NCBI GenBank assembly: GCA_001939145.1 | Contig: LSRX01000080.1 | Span: 567,171 to 631,170 of the forward strand | DNA: 64,000 nt | From: Symbiodinium microadriaticum | Taxonomy: Eukaryota; Sar; Dinophyceae; Suessiales; Symbiodiniaceae | Reading direction: 5' to 3' | Part shown: one piece after another, positions 22,974 to 34,292 of the stretch | Layout: each line of letters opens with the position of its first letter | How positions within the stretch are numbered: the first letter of the stretch is position 1 | Translations under genes and position numbers: made by a program | The notes under the pieces: generated by a model | Told to the model about the DNA's origin: nothing | Databases searched by the model: none | Seen by the model: the letters and a program-made list of their open reading frames with translations, nothing else

Positions 22974-23066
22974 GGGCTCAATAATGAGAAAAAGTTTTGG
23001 GGTATCTTATGCTATAAATTACAATAAGGAACCCCCCAAAATGGTGGCTGGTAATTATTTGGACCC
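22974..23066. mobile_element. Foldback element, family A copy 2
   Basis: Shares with the 20.4 kb copy the outer GGGC(C)T(T/C)AATAAT, the G-run followed by GGTATCTTAT, the AT-rich loop and ATAAGGAACCCCC(C)CAAAA. The outer arms are less complementary (GGTAATTATTTGGACCC on the right), so this copy is older or rearranged. Confidence 0.78.
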
Positions 23067-23168
23067 TTTTTTTTACTGTTCCTCTGAAATCCCAGACTCG
23101 CCTGGGCCCCATCTTTCGAGCCCGCTGCAGGTTAGCAGCGGCTCGGGGTCTCAAAACTCTCAGAACTC

Positions 23169-23266
23169 CCCTATAAACCCTAAACCCGAAACCCTAAACC
23201 CTAAACCCTACACCCTAAACCTAAACCCTAAACCCTAAACTTTAAACCTAAAGCCTAAACCCTATA
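23169..23266 (-). repeat. Telomere-like array (CCCTAAA type), degenerate
   Basis: About thirteen units of CCCTAAA with variants (CCCGAAA, CCCTACA, CCTAAA, CTTTAAA). A long array that is clearly internal and mutated. Confidence 0.92.
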
Positions 23267-24852
23267 AACTCTCAGAAGTCCCGAGGCCCTTCAAGAGGGC
23301 GTAGCATGGCTGAGCGTGTGTCAGCAACCTGCCAAAGAAGCTTCGAAACCCTCAGCCATCAAGACTCTAGTGGAGAAGGGAAGACCAGTAGCTAGTCGTC
23401 GTGGGTTTGGTAGGAAAGAGACTAGAAGTATATTAGAAGAGTAGAGACAGAGGAGAGCTTAAGCTTCGAGGCTTCCCCTGATGTCAGGCGAAAAACTTGG
23501 CTCCCTGGCTACATACCAGTAGGGTCTTTTCGTCTTCCATCTCTCCTATATTGCAAGAAGCCGGGGCCATCCAAGAAGGGCCCAACAAAAACCCTGAATG
23601 CACCAATCTGCGCATGCAATCCGGAGCTAAACTTCGAACAGCCTCCTCCTCCCCACCTACTCTGAGCCCTTCTTCCCCCTGTTCCCCAGAATGCGGGGCC
23701 TCCTTGGGACAAGCCCTGGAGTCGAACCTTCAGCTCCTCCCTCTCAGCCGCTGGATCTGCGCGGGTGAACTGTGTTTCGAAGCTCTCTGAACCTTTCCAC
23801 TGTCAGTCTGATTCTCTGATCTCTGTATCTGGAACATCTCTCAAACATGCAGATACCTGAAGATCTTGACACCTCACGAATTCTGGGAAACGAGTTCTAC
23901 AGTACCAAATTACAGGCAAAACGGACTGCGGCTTACTCTTTGGATCGTACCATGGAACCATAGGGGCCTCAATAATCGGCAAATGATCTTGGGATATGCA
24001 GTTCATCCGGACTTGCTTTCAGGGACCCCTGTAATACATGTTGCTGAGCCAGGCCTGCAGAAGTTTGGCAACATGCATGTGCGGGCCGTTAAACAGGGGT
24101 CAAGGGCAAGATCCTTTGTACCGAAAGGAAACAGGTTCGGCTTTCCGTGAATACTGAGGGCTCGAGAGGAGGGCGAACCGTCGACCACGGAAGCAACCAG
24201 CTCGGCAATCTGAAAGCGGAGCTCACCTTGGCTGGGAGAGGCGATGGCAGACATGATGAGAACTGAGGCCATACAGCTCCAGCTTCTCGCACTTGTATGA
24301 GCCATGGGCGACATTCGTTTCGGAGAGCTGCAGCTTTGGCCTTCGACCCGACTGTTTAGAGTCGGGTTCCGGAAGTTGGGGTTGCGGCACCACAGGGTGA
24401 GGCTCCAAGTTCAAAATCTAGGCAGGGCTTGGGCTTCTGCCGATGCAGGTCATGAAGAACCTCTTCTTGGGACAGACCGCTGACGTGTAATTTGAACCTG
24501 GGGGTGAACAAGGGAAGAGGGAGGAGATCCGAAGATATCCGAAGTCTGAAGCCTCAATTTCGATTCAACTGTAGGCTTCTGGCTCGTGGCTTCAGGGCTT
24601 CCGCTGCTTTGGCAGCTCCGGATGGAGAGTTTGAGTTCGTCAGGACCACGGGACCATTGCACATCTTGTGCCGCTACACCCCCGAAACAACTCAACCCTG
24701 AATAAATTAAACCACACCGGCCAACTCTACAAAACAAGCTTGTAAGTCCGTATCAAATAAATTCAATACAGGGTAGAATGGAGTGGGACTCATGAGCCCC
24801 TCCTCTTCCGCCCGAAGCTCCGCCACGCGCCGCCGAAGCGAGGCAGCGACCT

Positions 24853-24925
24853 CTAGGGTTTAGGGTTTAGGGGTTTAGGGGTTTAGGGTTTAGGATTTAG
24901 GGTTTAGGTTTAGGGTTTGGGGGGG
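24853..24925 (+). repeat. Telomere-like array (TTTAGGG type)
   Basis: About ten units of TTTAGGG or TTTAGGGG, ending in a G-run. Opposite in orientation to the array at 23.2 kb. Confidence 0.92.
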
Positions 24926-24966
24926 TTCCTCGGGCTTCATGACGCTTGAGTTGCGAGAAGGAATGC

Positions 24967-25060
24967 TCAGACTGTTGATGACATTAATCCTGCGTTACCT
25001 TAAGGGCCCTAAGGGGATTATGAGTATGGGTAATGATTTGTATCATCAACCGTATCACTT
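24967..25060. mobile_element. Foldback element, family B copy 1
   Basis: Centred on the palindrome CCTTAAGGGCCCTAAGG near 24998-25014. The left arm, read on the minus strand, runs GGGCCCTTAAGG, GCAGGATT, then CATCAAC. The right arm on the plus strand runs GGGCCCTAAGG then ATCATCAACCGTATCAC. Both match the element at 49.87-49.92 kb, which supports a real repeat family. Confidence 0.62.
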
Positions 25061-27039
25061 GTTCCGACCCCGGGTCTTTGGCCTTGGCTCACAAAGACTG
25101 AGGGCTCCGTTCTCCCTTGGAAGGAGCAGGTGACGACGATTCTCATGGTAAATTGCTGCCAGAGGCTCTTGCTACTGGAATCACTAGTGGTTGGCTCTTG
25201 CCAGTGTAATGGTCTCAGTTATTGTTATTGCTTGAACTTATTCATTCAATCATTGTTGTTTGTATGGCTATCGTCGTGCTTACTATGACGGCGATATCGA
25301 TCATTATGCTTCTATTGTGCTATACTATTGCTACTTCCTGTTGCATGTTGCACAGCTACTGTCCTACTAGCATGTATGGCTTTGACCCTACGTGAGGACT
25401 TGGGTTTGATGTTGTGTTCGGGGCGTCTGAGGGCTTAAGATTCAGCATCGCAATCCTGAATATACACGCAACACAACAAACAAAAAGGCGATAACGCCAA
25501 CATGCTCTTTACCTTTTGGAGTGTACAGTCAAGCACCCGCCTCCTCCAAGTCGTCAGCTCTGGCTCCTTGGCCCTCTAGGCTGGCGACCTCGTCCTTCAG
25601 CTTTTGGCAAGTCTCCTGTGCCAAGGACTGTTGCTAGAGGGGCCCAACCTTGTGGGCGTGGTGCTGGAGGCTCGGAGTGCCTTTGCATGCTGCACAGTTT
25701 GAAGATGCTCTGAGCACCTGGTCGCCACACCTCTCGGCTGCAGCCCTGTTCAAGCTCGAAACTTCGAAATCGACAGTTTCGAAGTTGTAGGCATTTGAGG
25801 CTTTGGGACTGGGCACATCTGCTTAGAAGCTTACGGCTCAGGCTTTAGGGTTAGGGTTTGTGGTGTGGGGTAGTTCAAGCCGATTGTTTGCTGAATGCTG
25901 AGCTCCAAAATGGTGTCGCGTAAGAATTGAACGGTTTACCGATGGCGCTAGCTTCGACACAGTTCGGCTTGCGGCGCAGGACTTCTTTCTGGCCCCGGTG
26001 TTGAGGCGCCCGTCGGTTGAATGAGCGGCACGGACTTTGTGGTCGGGTGGCTGTTTTTCGTGGCACCTGGCATCCTCCTGAAATGTGCTGGATCTTGGCT
26101 TGGGGTTTAGGGCCGAGGGCCCTTGTATTTCTCCTCGTCTTTCATCCCCTCCCATCGCCCCATTTGAGAAGAAGGAAGCCCACAACCTGGAACCCCTAGC
26201 CGCAAAGTAAGAACAAGAGTGATGAGAAGTAAATGAACAACAGCACTAGAGGCCATGATAGCAACGTAACAGCAACAGTTATAATGATGAGCCGACGGGA
26301 AAGAGAACAGAATAAGCAAGGCCAACAACTTCCATAACACCTACAGTCGTCTCATTTTTTTGAGATTCCCACAGAGAATGGGAACCAAACTAACGGTACC
26401 CCGCCTCTAGCTGTAGGACTTCGGCCTCTGATCGCTGCTTCGCTTGGACCTCTCAGGCGGAGCCCAGGCTTCACGACGCTAGGTGCCGAAAAGTCTCGGA
26501 ACTCTTGAGGGTTGTGCCGAACATGGCCGAAGTTGGTATTGCATCTTAGAACAGAAACGATATCCAAACCGCTGACCATGACAACAATCAGTAGTAGTCG
26601 GGGATAATCATCACACGCTGGAAGGCTATTTCTCTTGGAGTTTTGGCATCCCAGCGCCCCAATCCCCTGAATTCCATCCCAGGCGCGGCGTTGGCACTTG
26701 AATTCTGCGATTTTGGCACGAAGCAGCCGCCAGTGCCACCATCAGAGGTCTCGGCTGTCCTGCGATAGTCATCATGTGTGGTTGTTTGAGACCCTGCTTC
26801 AGTGACTTTGCAAGCTTTGCTACATGCAATCGCATGTGTGTCTGTGTGTGTATGCGTGTGTTGTACGAATGTGTTAGCATGTGCCCAGAAACATATAAAA
26901 CGTGACGGTATGAACTAGCAGCTTAGCATAATCGACACGCATTTACTAGCATGAAGGACTTTGAAGGCTTCCAGCCGGGCAGCAATTCCCCTCTGTTCAG
27001 ATCTGCTTGGATGTTGGGGATCGGGTGCTGAGTTGTTTC
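25061..27039. other. No recognisable gene
   Basis: A T-rich patch runs from 25190 to 25350. There is a short telomere-like motif near 25846-25860 and a TG run near 26835-26860. Frames are short and overlap. Confidence 0.45.
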
Positions 27040-27798
27040 TTACTGACCCGAAGTCATGCCGCGAGAAAGCACCGGCACTGTCGCCGGTCTTCTTAGCAAA
27101 GTGCCGTTCATGTATCCAGGTTGAACTCCTGTCGCAAGCTTGCGATCTTTTGCGAAGAAGCAAGCAAGCATCTGGCACAAAGATCTCAGCTGATGCCTTC
27201 TTTCGCGGCTTTTGTGACTCTGTGTGTATCTACACCCACCCATCCCCCGTCGCGCCGCGTCGCGCCTGGTATCTTGGCTCAGGACCTGCTGTAGCTCCGC
27301 AGCAGCTGCCGTCATGACAGCGCAATGCTGGCGCAGCTTCTCCACATCGGCCGCCTGCGGCTGGGCCACACTGCCCTGCCTTGCCGGGTTCACCGTGGCT
27401 TCTATGGCAGCCTTCATGGGTGCCATCAGCTCAAGAACCTTCCAGCACTGCGCGGCCGCGGGCCAGGTATACCCTTGGTCATGTGCCACCTCCAGTGCTG
27501 ACGTGCTCTGGCATCTTCGGTTCTGGGAAGCTTTCGGCAAACGTGGCGATGCATTCTTGTCAGTCTGTAACCGTGACTGAGACGAGCTCTTTGAGGTCCC
27601 TGGCGCCGGCTGCTGTCGCGAGCTCACAGGCGCAGGAGGCGCAGGAGGCGCAGGAGGCGCAGGGGGCGCAGGAGGCGCAGGAGGCGCCGGGGCCACCGTG
27701 CTTCTTTCGGATGATAGAGACCACGGGGAACGGCGCAAACCTCGTGGGGTGATGCCTGTGCTGCTGGCTGCCAACGTGGTGCGCGTTCCGGGCGACAA
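27040..27798 (-). CDS. Ala/Pro-rich hypothetical protein, probable exon
   Basis: Not recognised. The 252-codon minus-strand frame is the longest outside the sulfatase, PARG-like and 43 kb frames. Residues about 37-57 are an APP repeat coded by an imperfect nine-base GCGCAGGAG array (27629-27690 on the plus strand). Residues about 97-175 are helix-prone and protein-like, including PAAAQCWKVLELMAPMKAAI and VEKLRQHCAVMTAAAAELQQ. The tail after about residue 178 looks non-coding and may lie beyond a splice site near 27265. Plus-strand frames through the same DNA are taken as shadows. A role as a linker or scaffold would be a guess. Confidence 0.4.
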   Translation of the reverse strand: MSPGTRTTLAASSTGITPRGLRRSPWSLSSERSTVAPAPPAPPAPPAPPAPPAPPAPVSSRQQPAPGTSKSSSQSRLQTDKNASPRLPKASQNRRCQSTSALEVAHDQGYTWPAAAQCWKVLELMAPMKAAIEATVNPARQGSVAQPQAADVEKLRQHCAVMTAAAAELQQVLSQDTRRDAARRGMGGCRYTQSHKSRERRHQLRSLCQMLACFFAKDRKLATGVQPGYMNGTLLRRPATVPVLSRGMTSGQ

Positions 27799-29336
27799 GA
27801 GCCGCTGCGAGGACTGCGACGAGGAGCCCGCACCTCGGGGTACTCAAGGAGCATCCCAGAGGTTCGAAGTGTTGTGGCATGGGAACGTGTATTCACATGA
27901 TTGCATCAGAACCGCCTCTCTTTCACCATGTAATTCCGGCAAGCGTTTGTGCAGAAATAAGAGCCGAACCCCATTGAACACTGCGTATTCGGAGCTAAGC
28001 TTGAGAGCAATGTTTTGTGACAGCTCATAATATTACTCCATGAGATGTGGTATCAGGGTAGATATAAACATACGTGCTTGTGCAAAAAAGACTGTAAACC
28101 AAACAAGTTGTAAAAACTGTGGCGACACCAAGACAGTGTCGTCTTATTTAGGTGGCAAGCGATCATGTCATATTTTCGTCATGCTTCAACTAAAAGCAGT
28201 TACTGCTTATCTAATGTTGCCTGCTGCATAGATGCTAGCTGTGTGATACACTATACTCGGAATACTCATCTGATACTAGTGTTCGGGTTGTGCAGCCAAA
28301 AGTTGCGTATGATAGGTTAACATGTAACTCATACTTGCCTAATCCTTCGTTTAATGGCAGCTGACATTCAAGAACGGGTTCTGTAACTATGCCTAATGAC
28401 CAGGTTCAATAACTTGTTTTGTTTGTAGTTAGCATGTGTGTATTTTTTGATGGTCACAGGAAACTGCTCAACATGTCAGTAGCGGTTGCTTAGCAACTTG
28501 ACTGGTATTCAAATGCTATTACATAATCTTAATCACAAATCACAAAATCAGATGTACTATATACTTGGCTGAAGTTCAGCCATATGCAAATGGCACTTCA
28601 ACGGTGTTCAGATACGACTTTGATTATTCACTTGACATTGAACCCAATATTCGATTCATCTCTTTCTGCAGTTCTCCACTTTTGAATCAGTATCAAAAAC
28701 AGTATCAATATACATACGATGGAATTCACGTAGATTGCAAGTGATGGCTTGGTCGATGATGAGTACCTTTTAGGCATGCAGTCTTGCTTCATATAACTTT
28801 CATACTGAAACAATCCAATATCAAAAGAATGGTCAAGCACTCAACAGCTGTGTTGTAGGGTTTGACATACGAAGTTGCGAGTAGTGTAATTGCTGTACAA
28901 CTGTCAAAATCTCAATCCATACCCCGGCAATGGTAGCGACATCCAGCTAGCCAGTAACCAAACATGTGCTGAACTAGTTTAAACACCATAGATAAACACT
29001 GACTCGATCAACACCAAATGCCAGGTAAGTAAATGTGTTTACATGTTATCTAGACATCAGCTGCATGTTTCAATGCCTTCGGAACCAAAACGGAATGTTC
29101 ATTATACTCGACACAGATGTCAACTAGAGGTTGACTGGATAATGATACTATGGACAGAACATTAACTTAATGAGCCATGTCAGCTACGTCTGACTACGAC
29201 ATATCTGATTATGTAGGTGAGCGATATATGTATTAATTCAGGAACACACGGAATACTGCATAAACAGAAGTTATGGGCAGTATAGTAGCTAATGGCCAGC
29301 ATTTGGATGAGATACTGGTATTCCTGAAAATATCCG
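27799..29336. other. AT-richer gene-free stretch
   Basis: From about 27900 the composition becomes noticeably more A+T rich than neighbouring DNA, with no telomere-like tracts and only short frames. It ends at a TA dinucleotide run. No exon recognised. Confidence 0.5.
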
Positions 29337-29386
29337 TGTATATATATATATATATATATGATATCTATCTATATATATATATATCA
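29337..29386. repeat. TA dinucleotide run
   Basis: Two adjoining (TA)n stretches separated by GATATCTATC. Confidence 0.9.
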
Positions 29387-31555
29387 GCAAATAAGTAACC
29401 ACCAGTCCGCACTCCTGAAACCCGCACCCTTTCCTGGAAGTCCGAAAACTCAGTATGTACGCAAAGATGCCAGAAGAAACACCAATACTCCAACAATCCA
29501 AAATTCGTCCTGGTATCTCCGCAGAAAAATTGAACTTTGGGATATTGCAGCAATGGGGACATCCTTTGTAGGGCAGTACTACTTGAGAATGAACACTCTT
29601 TGCTCCTTCGTCAGGAAACAGTCGAAAAAGCCACATAACGAACATGTATATGAGTCTCCATCGGAATTGGTCAGATGTGCGGGACTGTAGGCAATTCACA
29701 AAGCATTGAAGAAGTTGATGCAATTCACGAAGCATTGAAGAAGCTGATGCGTTATGGGGGGGTGGTGTGGCCATACACAGCTGCCTTGTTGACGAGGCAT
29801 CACAAAGTCAGAGATTCATTCCCGGTGCTGACTACAAAACAGAAGCCTAGGCACATGGAGTGCACACATGTGTGCGCAGGCTTATCTGCAAGTGTGTCTT
29901 TCTGACTGTCTGTGTGTCTGTCTGTCTCTGTCTGTCTCTTCTTCCACACAGGCAAGGGCAAGCGCACCGCTCACCCCTGCGCGCGCACGCGCACTGTCCG
30001 CCTCTGTCCATGGTAAGACTACAGAAGCAGATGAGGCCCTGTTCTCAGACCGTTGACCCCGTATACCTACCTAGTAACCCCTGTCTGTCTCTGTCTGTCT
30101 CTGTCTCTGTCTGTCTCTCGGTCTCTGTATAATTACACGAATACGACCGGTATACATTTATGTTCTGGTGTAGACCTGTCGGTTTGCCTGCTGATTGATT
30201 TGCACGTGTTCGTGCCACATTGTTCAAAATACATGTAATGGTTCTCATCTGCATAAGTGCATACATGAAAGCCAGCTCGGACATGCCCAAGGCCAATACC
30301 AAACCCCAAACCCTGGGTCGTTCTTTCTCTGTCTCGCTCTCGCTCTCGCACCGAGCCGCCACCTGACCGCGGGCTGCGCTGCAACACCGGACTCAGCCTT
30401 AGTCCAAGATGCCCAGGTGGGGTTGAGGGTGGAGGGCCTCCGGGCTTCCTAATCTGAAAGGTGGGGAGGGGGGGGGCACATGTTGAAGCTTGTTCGAGTG
30501 GGTCTCGGACTTGCAGAGCTAGGATTCAGGATGGGGAGCGTTGAGCTTTCAGCTGTTTCGGATGCTCCGAGACTCGAATTTGCAAGCTGCAAATATGTCA
30601 ATGTGTGTTGAACGTCGACCAAAAGGATGGAAAGAAGGAAGAGAAACCACAATGCCTTGCCGAAAGCCAGAATGCCGCTCGCAACTCGAAATCCGAAACC
30701 CCCCAAAAAACCCACACCCTCGGAACCGAGAACGAAACCCCACAATTCCAATGCCCAAACTCCATTGAACAACATCCCAAGCTCATGTGCAATGGAGTCG
30801 CGGCAGCGATGGGCGCCGGGGGCGACTGGACACCGCCATGGTCCGGAGGATTAAGGAGGACTAGAGTCTGAATAGAGCGGTTGGGTTTAAGGGGTTTTAA
30901 GCTGCAGGGGGTTGAACTCTGCAGAGCTGAAGTTGCAGCTAGAACCCCTTCACCGGGACGGGTTCTACTTTGCTTTTGGGCTCGCTTATGCTTGAAGTTG
31001 CTGACGATGGCAGCAGACGCTCGCGGCAAGACCGTAGATACCGTAGCTGTGAGACTCCAATGGCAGACCCCTGTACGGGAGGCTCCGGATTCACATGAAA
31101 CACTAAACCCTAAAAGGCCCTGAACTCCGAACGCGAATGGGGCCAGCCCGGAGAACCCGAATCACCCACAGCGGCCGTTTTTCCGATGCTGTGCGCTTCC
31201 TTTAAATGTACGAAGATTTGCAAAGAACTAGCCAAGCCGGTAAACCTAGCAGATCACATCATTGCGTCACTGCAATCCAGACCTCACAGCCGGAAGCTGA
31301 TCTATTGTGTGCAAACGCCCACCCAATCTATCCATCGATATACCTTGCTTTCTCCTTTGGAAAAATCGGTTTATCTTGGCAAGTACAGCCCTTTGCGAAT
31401 AGTAGAGCTGGATAAAGCATCTTCACTACAAGCTCTAAGCTTGATCAAAGGTGTGTTACACTTACGAGTTCAGTAACGTGTATGGCTGCGAATCAGCAAA
31501 GCAGGCGAGATGAATCGACTTACTGCTCCGGGTCCTTCTTGACAAGAAACATCAG
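29387..31555. other. No confident gene; CTGT microsatellites
   Basis: CTGTCTGTCTCT-type runs lie at 29905-29942 and 30082-30126. A 96-codon plus-strand frame at 31186-31476 has a fairly balanced composition (IIASLQS, SVYLGKYSPLRIVELDKASS) but no recognised motif and no splice context, so I do not call it. Degenerate telomere-like words recur near 30300 and 31100. Confidence 0.45.
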
Positions 31556-32490
31556 TTTCAAGAACACCTACATTACATGCATTAAATGCTTTCATATATT
31601 ACACATTACACACATTAAACAGGCTGCATCAACTGCACACATTACATTCGTGGCAATCCTTATAGAAATTACACAGATTACACGCATTACACGATTTACA
31701 CGCAATACGGTCATTTACATTACAGAATTACAAACATTGCAAACACTACAGACCGTACACACAGTACAGACATTACATACATTGCATGCTTTACACGCAT
31801 GACGACAAACGCTACATACATCGCATTACACTTGCATGGCTTTACATTACATTACATTACATTACATTACATTACATTACATTACATCACATTGCACTAC
31901 ATACAAAACGAAACTAACGCGCACAACTCCATGCATGCGCACGTACGTATGTATCTACATGCATACATACATACATACCTACCTACCTACATACATACCT
32001 ACATACATACGTACATACATACATACATACATACATACATACATACATAACACTACATTACATTACATTACCATACATACATACATACATACATACATAC
32101 ATACATACATAGATACATACATAGATACATACATAGATACATACATACATACATACATACATAGATACATACATAGATACATACATACATACGTACATAC
32201 ATACATACATACATACATACATACACACATACACACATACACACATACACACATACACACATACACATATACATACATACATACATACATACATACATAC
32301 ATGCATGCATGCATGCATACATACATACATACATGCATGCATGACATGACATAACATGACATGACATGACGTGACATGACATGACATTACATGCATACAT
32401 GCATACATGCATACATGCATACATACATACATACATACATACATACATACATACATGCTTACATGCTTACGTGCTGACATGATTACATGC

Positions 32491-32521
<31 letters not shown>

Positions 32522-32539
32522 CGTACATACATACATACA

Positions 32540-32575
<36 letters not shown>

Positions 32576-32680
32576 TATATACATACAGGTACCTACATAG
32601 GTATGCACATAAGTAAGCATATACATACGCCCATACGTGCTTGCATGCATGCATCTGTGTACATAGTCGTGAAATTAGGA
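31556..32680. repeat. ATTAC to CATA simple-repeat block, 1.1 kb
   Basis: Starts as a degenerate ATTACA(C)/CATTACA field (31556-31835), becomes a regular ATTAC array (31841-31887), then long CATA arrays with CATG, CACA, TAGA and GACAT variants to about 32660. Frames across it encode His-Thr-Tyr-Ile or Cys-Met-Tyr-Val strings on opposite strands; these are artefacts. Confidence 0.95.
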
Positions 32681-33975
32681 AAATGCTTGGTTTACAACTG
32701 TTTTTTCCCGCCACTCATGGTGCGTAAGCTTGGCCTAAACCCGGTTCGGGATGATCATGGACTGCGACTGCTGGACAAAATGCTGCCCTCGATTTCGACG
32801 ATGGCAGAGGGCAGGCTGTCGACGCATCATTTCGGCTGCCGCTACGCCGTCTGGAACGCTTGAGGGGTTTTATGGGATTCGGCTTTACGGCTGAGGAACG
32901 AGCGGGTGTTCGGGGTGTCGGGCCTGGGTTTCCAGCTCAAGGCTGCGGCTACTCGGAGATTGCTGCGGGCACTTACTGAGGTGGTGAGGGTCCGAGGCGC
33001 GGTGGGGTTCAAACTGCGAGCGCTGAAGGACAAGTCCTCTCCTTCTTGTGAGTGTGGCGCTGGGGAATGTGTTGAAGCACACCGGAACTCAGGACCAGGT
33101 TTAGCACCAATCAAGACGCTGCCCCAAGCCATGCTAAAGCAGCCTCTGTCCACTCAGCACATCAGAAGTGTGCTAGCGCAGAAGCTACTACAATGCAGTC
33201 CTGCACAGCCAACAGGTCAGCTGTTCTTCAACTTTTTGTTTGGAAGACCGGGTTCTCCGTTCCAGGCCCTGAACGCTTGTTCCTCTTCAGCGTGTTGGGT
33301 TTATAGGGTTAAGGGCAGTTTAGGGCCTAGGGGTTTAAGGTCACTTCAGACCGTAAGTGTGAGCCTGTCAAGCAGGCGTTCTCGCTGAGGCAGACTCTTA
33401 GAGACGTTGATAGTGACCCCTCAATGCAAGATATATGCTTGTCGAGAATGTTGAGGACAAGGGTGTCGAAGTTTCGAACACTAACGAGCAAACTGCTTAT
33501 AATCAATCCCGAAATGCCTTCAAATCTGGTTTATCTCCCGAAATTCGCACTGTTCTTCTTTACAGCTGCCTCAATCTCCGGCACGTGCAGGAACCTGGTA
33601 TCCTATGAACAAGGGATTTAAATCACGCCCTCCACCCAGGACTCAGCCGCGGGAACCTGCGATTCAGCAGCCGTGGGTACAGGCGCTTCATTGACATGGC
33701 TTATGCACCTATCTTTAGGAATTCCAGCACTGGTCAAGCAGCTATCAGTTGTAGCACTAGGGAAAGGAGGATGCAGTCAACAGCACCCCAAGCCCACTTT
33801 GCGCCCGGCTGTCATGGTTGAGGAGCAGGAGCCTCTCAGAACAGAAGGCACAGAGCCCTGTAGAAACAGGCATTCCAAAGTAGGAGGGTGGTAGGGTTCT
33901 GGCTCCTGCGGGGTCAGTTCATGCCCGCGAGCTCAGGCTCAACAGTAGAGCTGAGCCTCAGGCAGCTGAGATCAA
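32681..33975. other. No confident gene
   Basis: A plus-strand frame at 32906-33388 (160 codons) and a shorter one before it are open, but lack recognisable motifs and end in degenerate telomere-like DNA (33296-33345). Nothing further can be supported. Confidence 0.4.
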
Positions 33976-34090
33976 TAAACCCCAAACCCTAAACCCCAAT
34001 GCCTAAAACCCTAAGACCCCAAACCCTAAACCCTAAAAACCCTAAAACCCTAAAACCCTAAAACCCCTAAAGCCCCTAAAACCCTAAGCC
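33976..34090 (-). repeat. Telomere-like array (CCCTAAA type), left half of an outward pair
   Basis: About fourteen units, mostly CCCTAAA and CCCTAAAA with CCCCTAAA and CCCCAAA variants. It lies 86 bases from an inverted array of similar length. Confidence 0.93.
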
Positions 34091-34176
34091 AACGAGACTC
34101 CAAGCCCCGGCACCTCAGGCGTAGCCCTGGCTCGAGCACCGGCAGAACGAATTGTCCTGGAAAGCTGCAGTGGCAG

Positions 34177-34292
34177 GTTTTGGGGTTTAGGGTTTTGGGT
34201 TTTGGGGTTTTGGGTTTTTGGGTTTTAGGGTTTTAGGGTTTTAGGGTTTTAGGGGTTTAGGGGTTTAGGGTTTAGGGTTTTTAGGGTTTAGG
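34177..34292 (+). repeat. Telomere-like array (TTTAGGG type), right half of an outward pair
   Basis: About fifteen units with variable T and G counts: TTTTGGGG, TTTTGGG, TTTTAGGG, TTTAGGGG and TTTAGGG. Together with the left array it gives a C-type...G-type order around an 86-base unique spacer, as at the ends of a linear chromosome, and could fold back on itself. Confidence 0.93.

Larger units (their letters stand above)
23067..24966. other. Gene-free, telomere-like tracts
   Basis: Includes long degenerate tracts at 23169-23266 and 24853-24925. At 23963-23976 the string GGGGCCTCAATAAT resembles the end of foldback family A and may be a half-copy. No coding frame recognised. Confidence 0.5.

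Noticed and set aside
32058..32714. 218-codon minus-strand frame of Tyr-Val-Cys-Met repeats
   Set aside because: Pure product of the CATA array; all frames on both strands are open because the repeat lacks stop codons.
33976..34292. CRISPR-like array
   Set aside because: Regularly repeated short units without spacers; the unit is the telomere motif and the context is eukaryotic.
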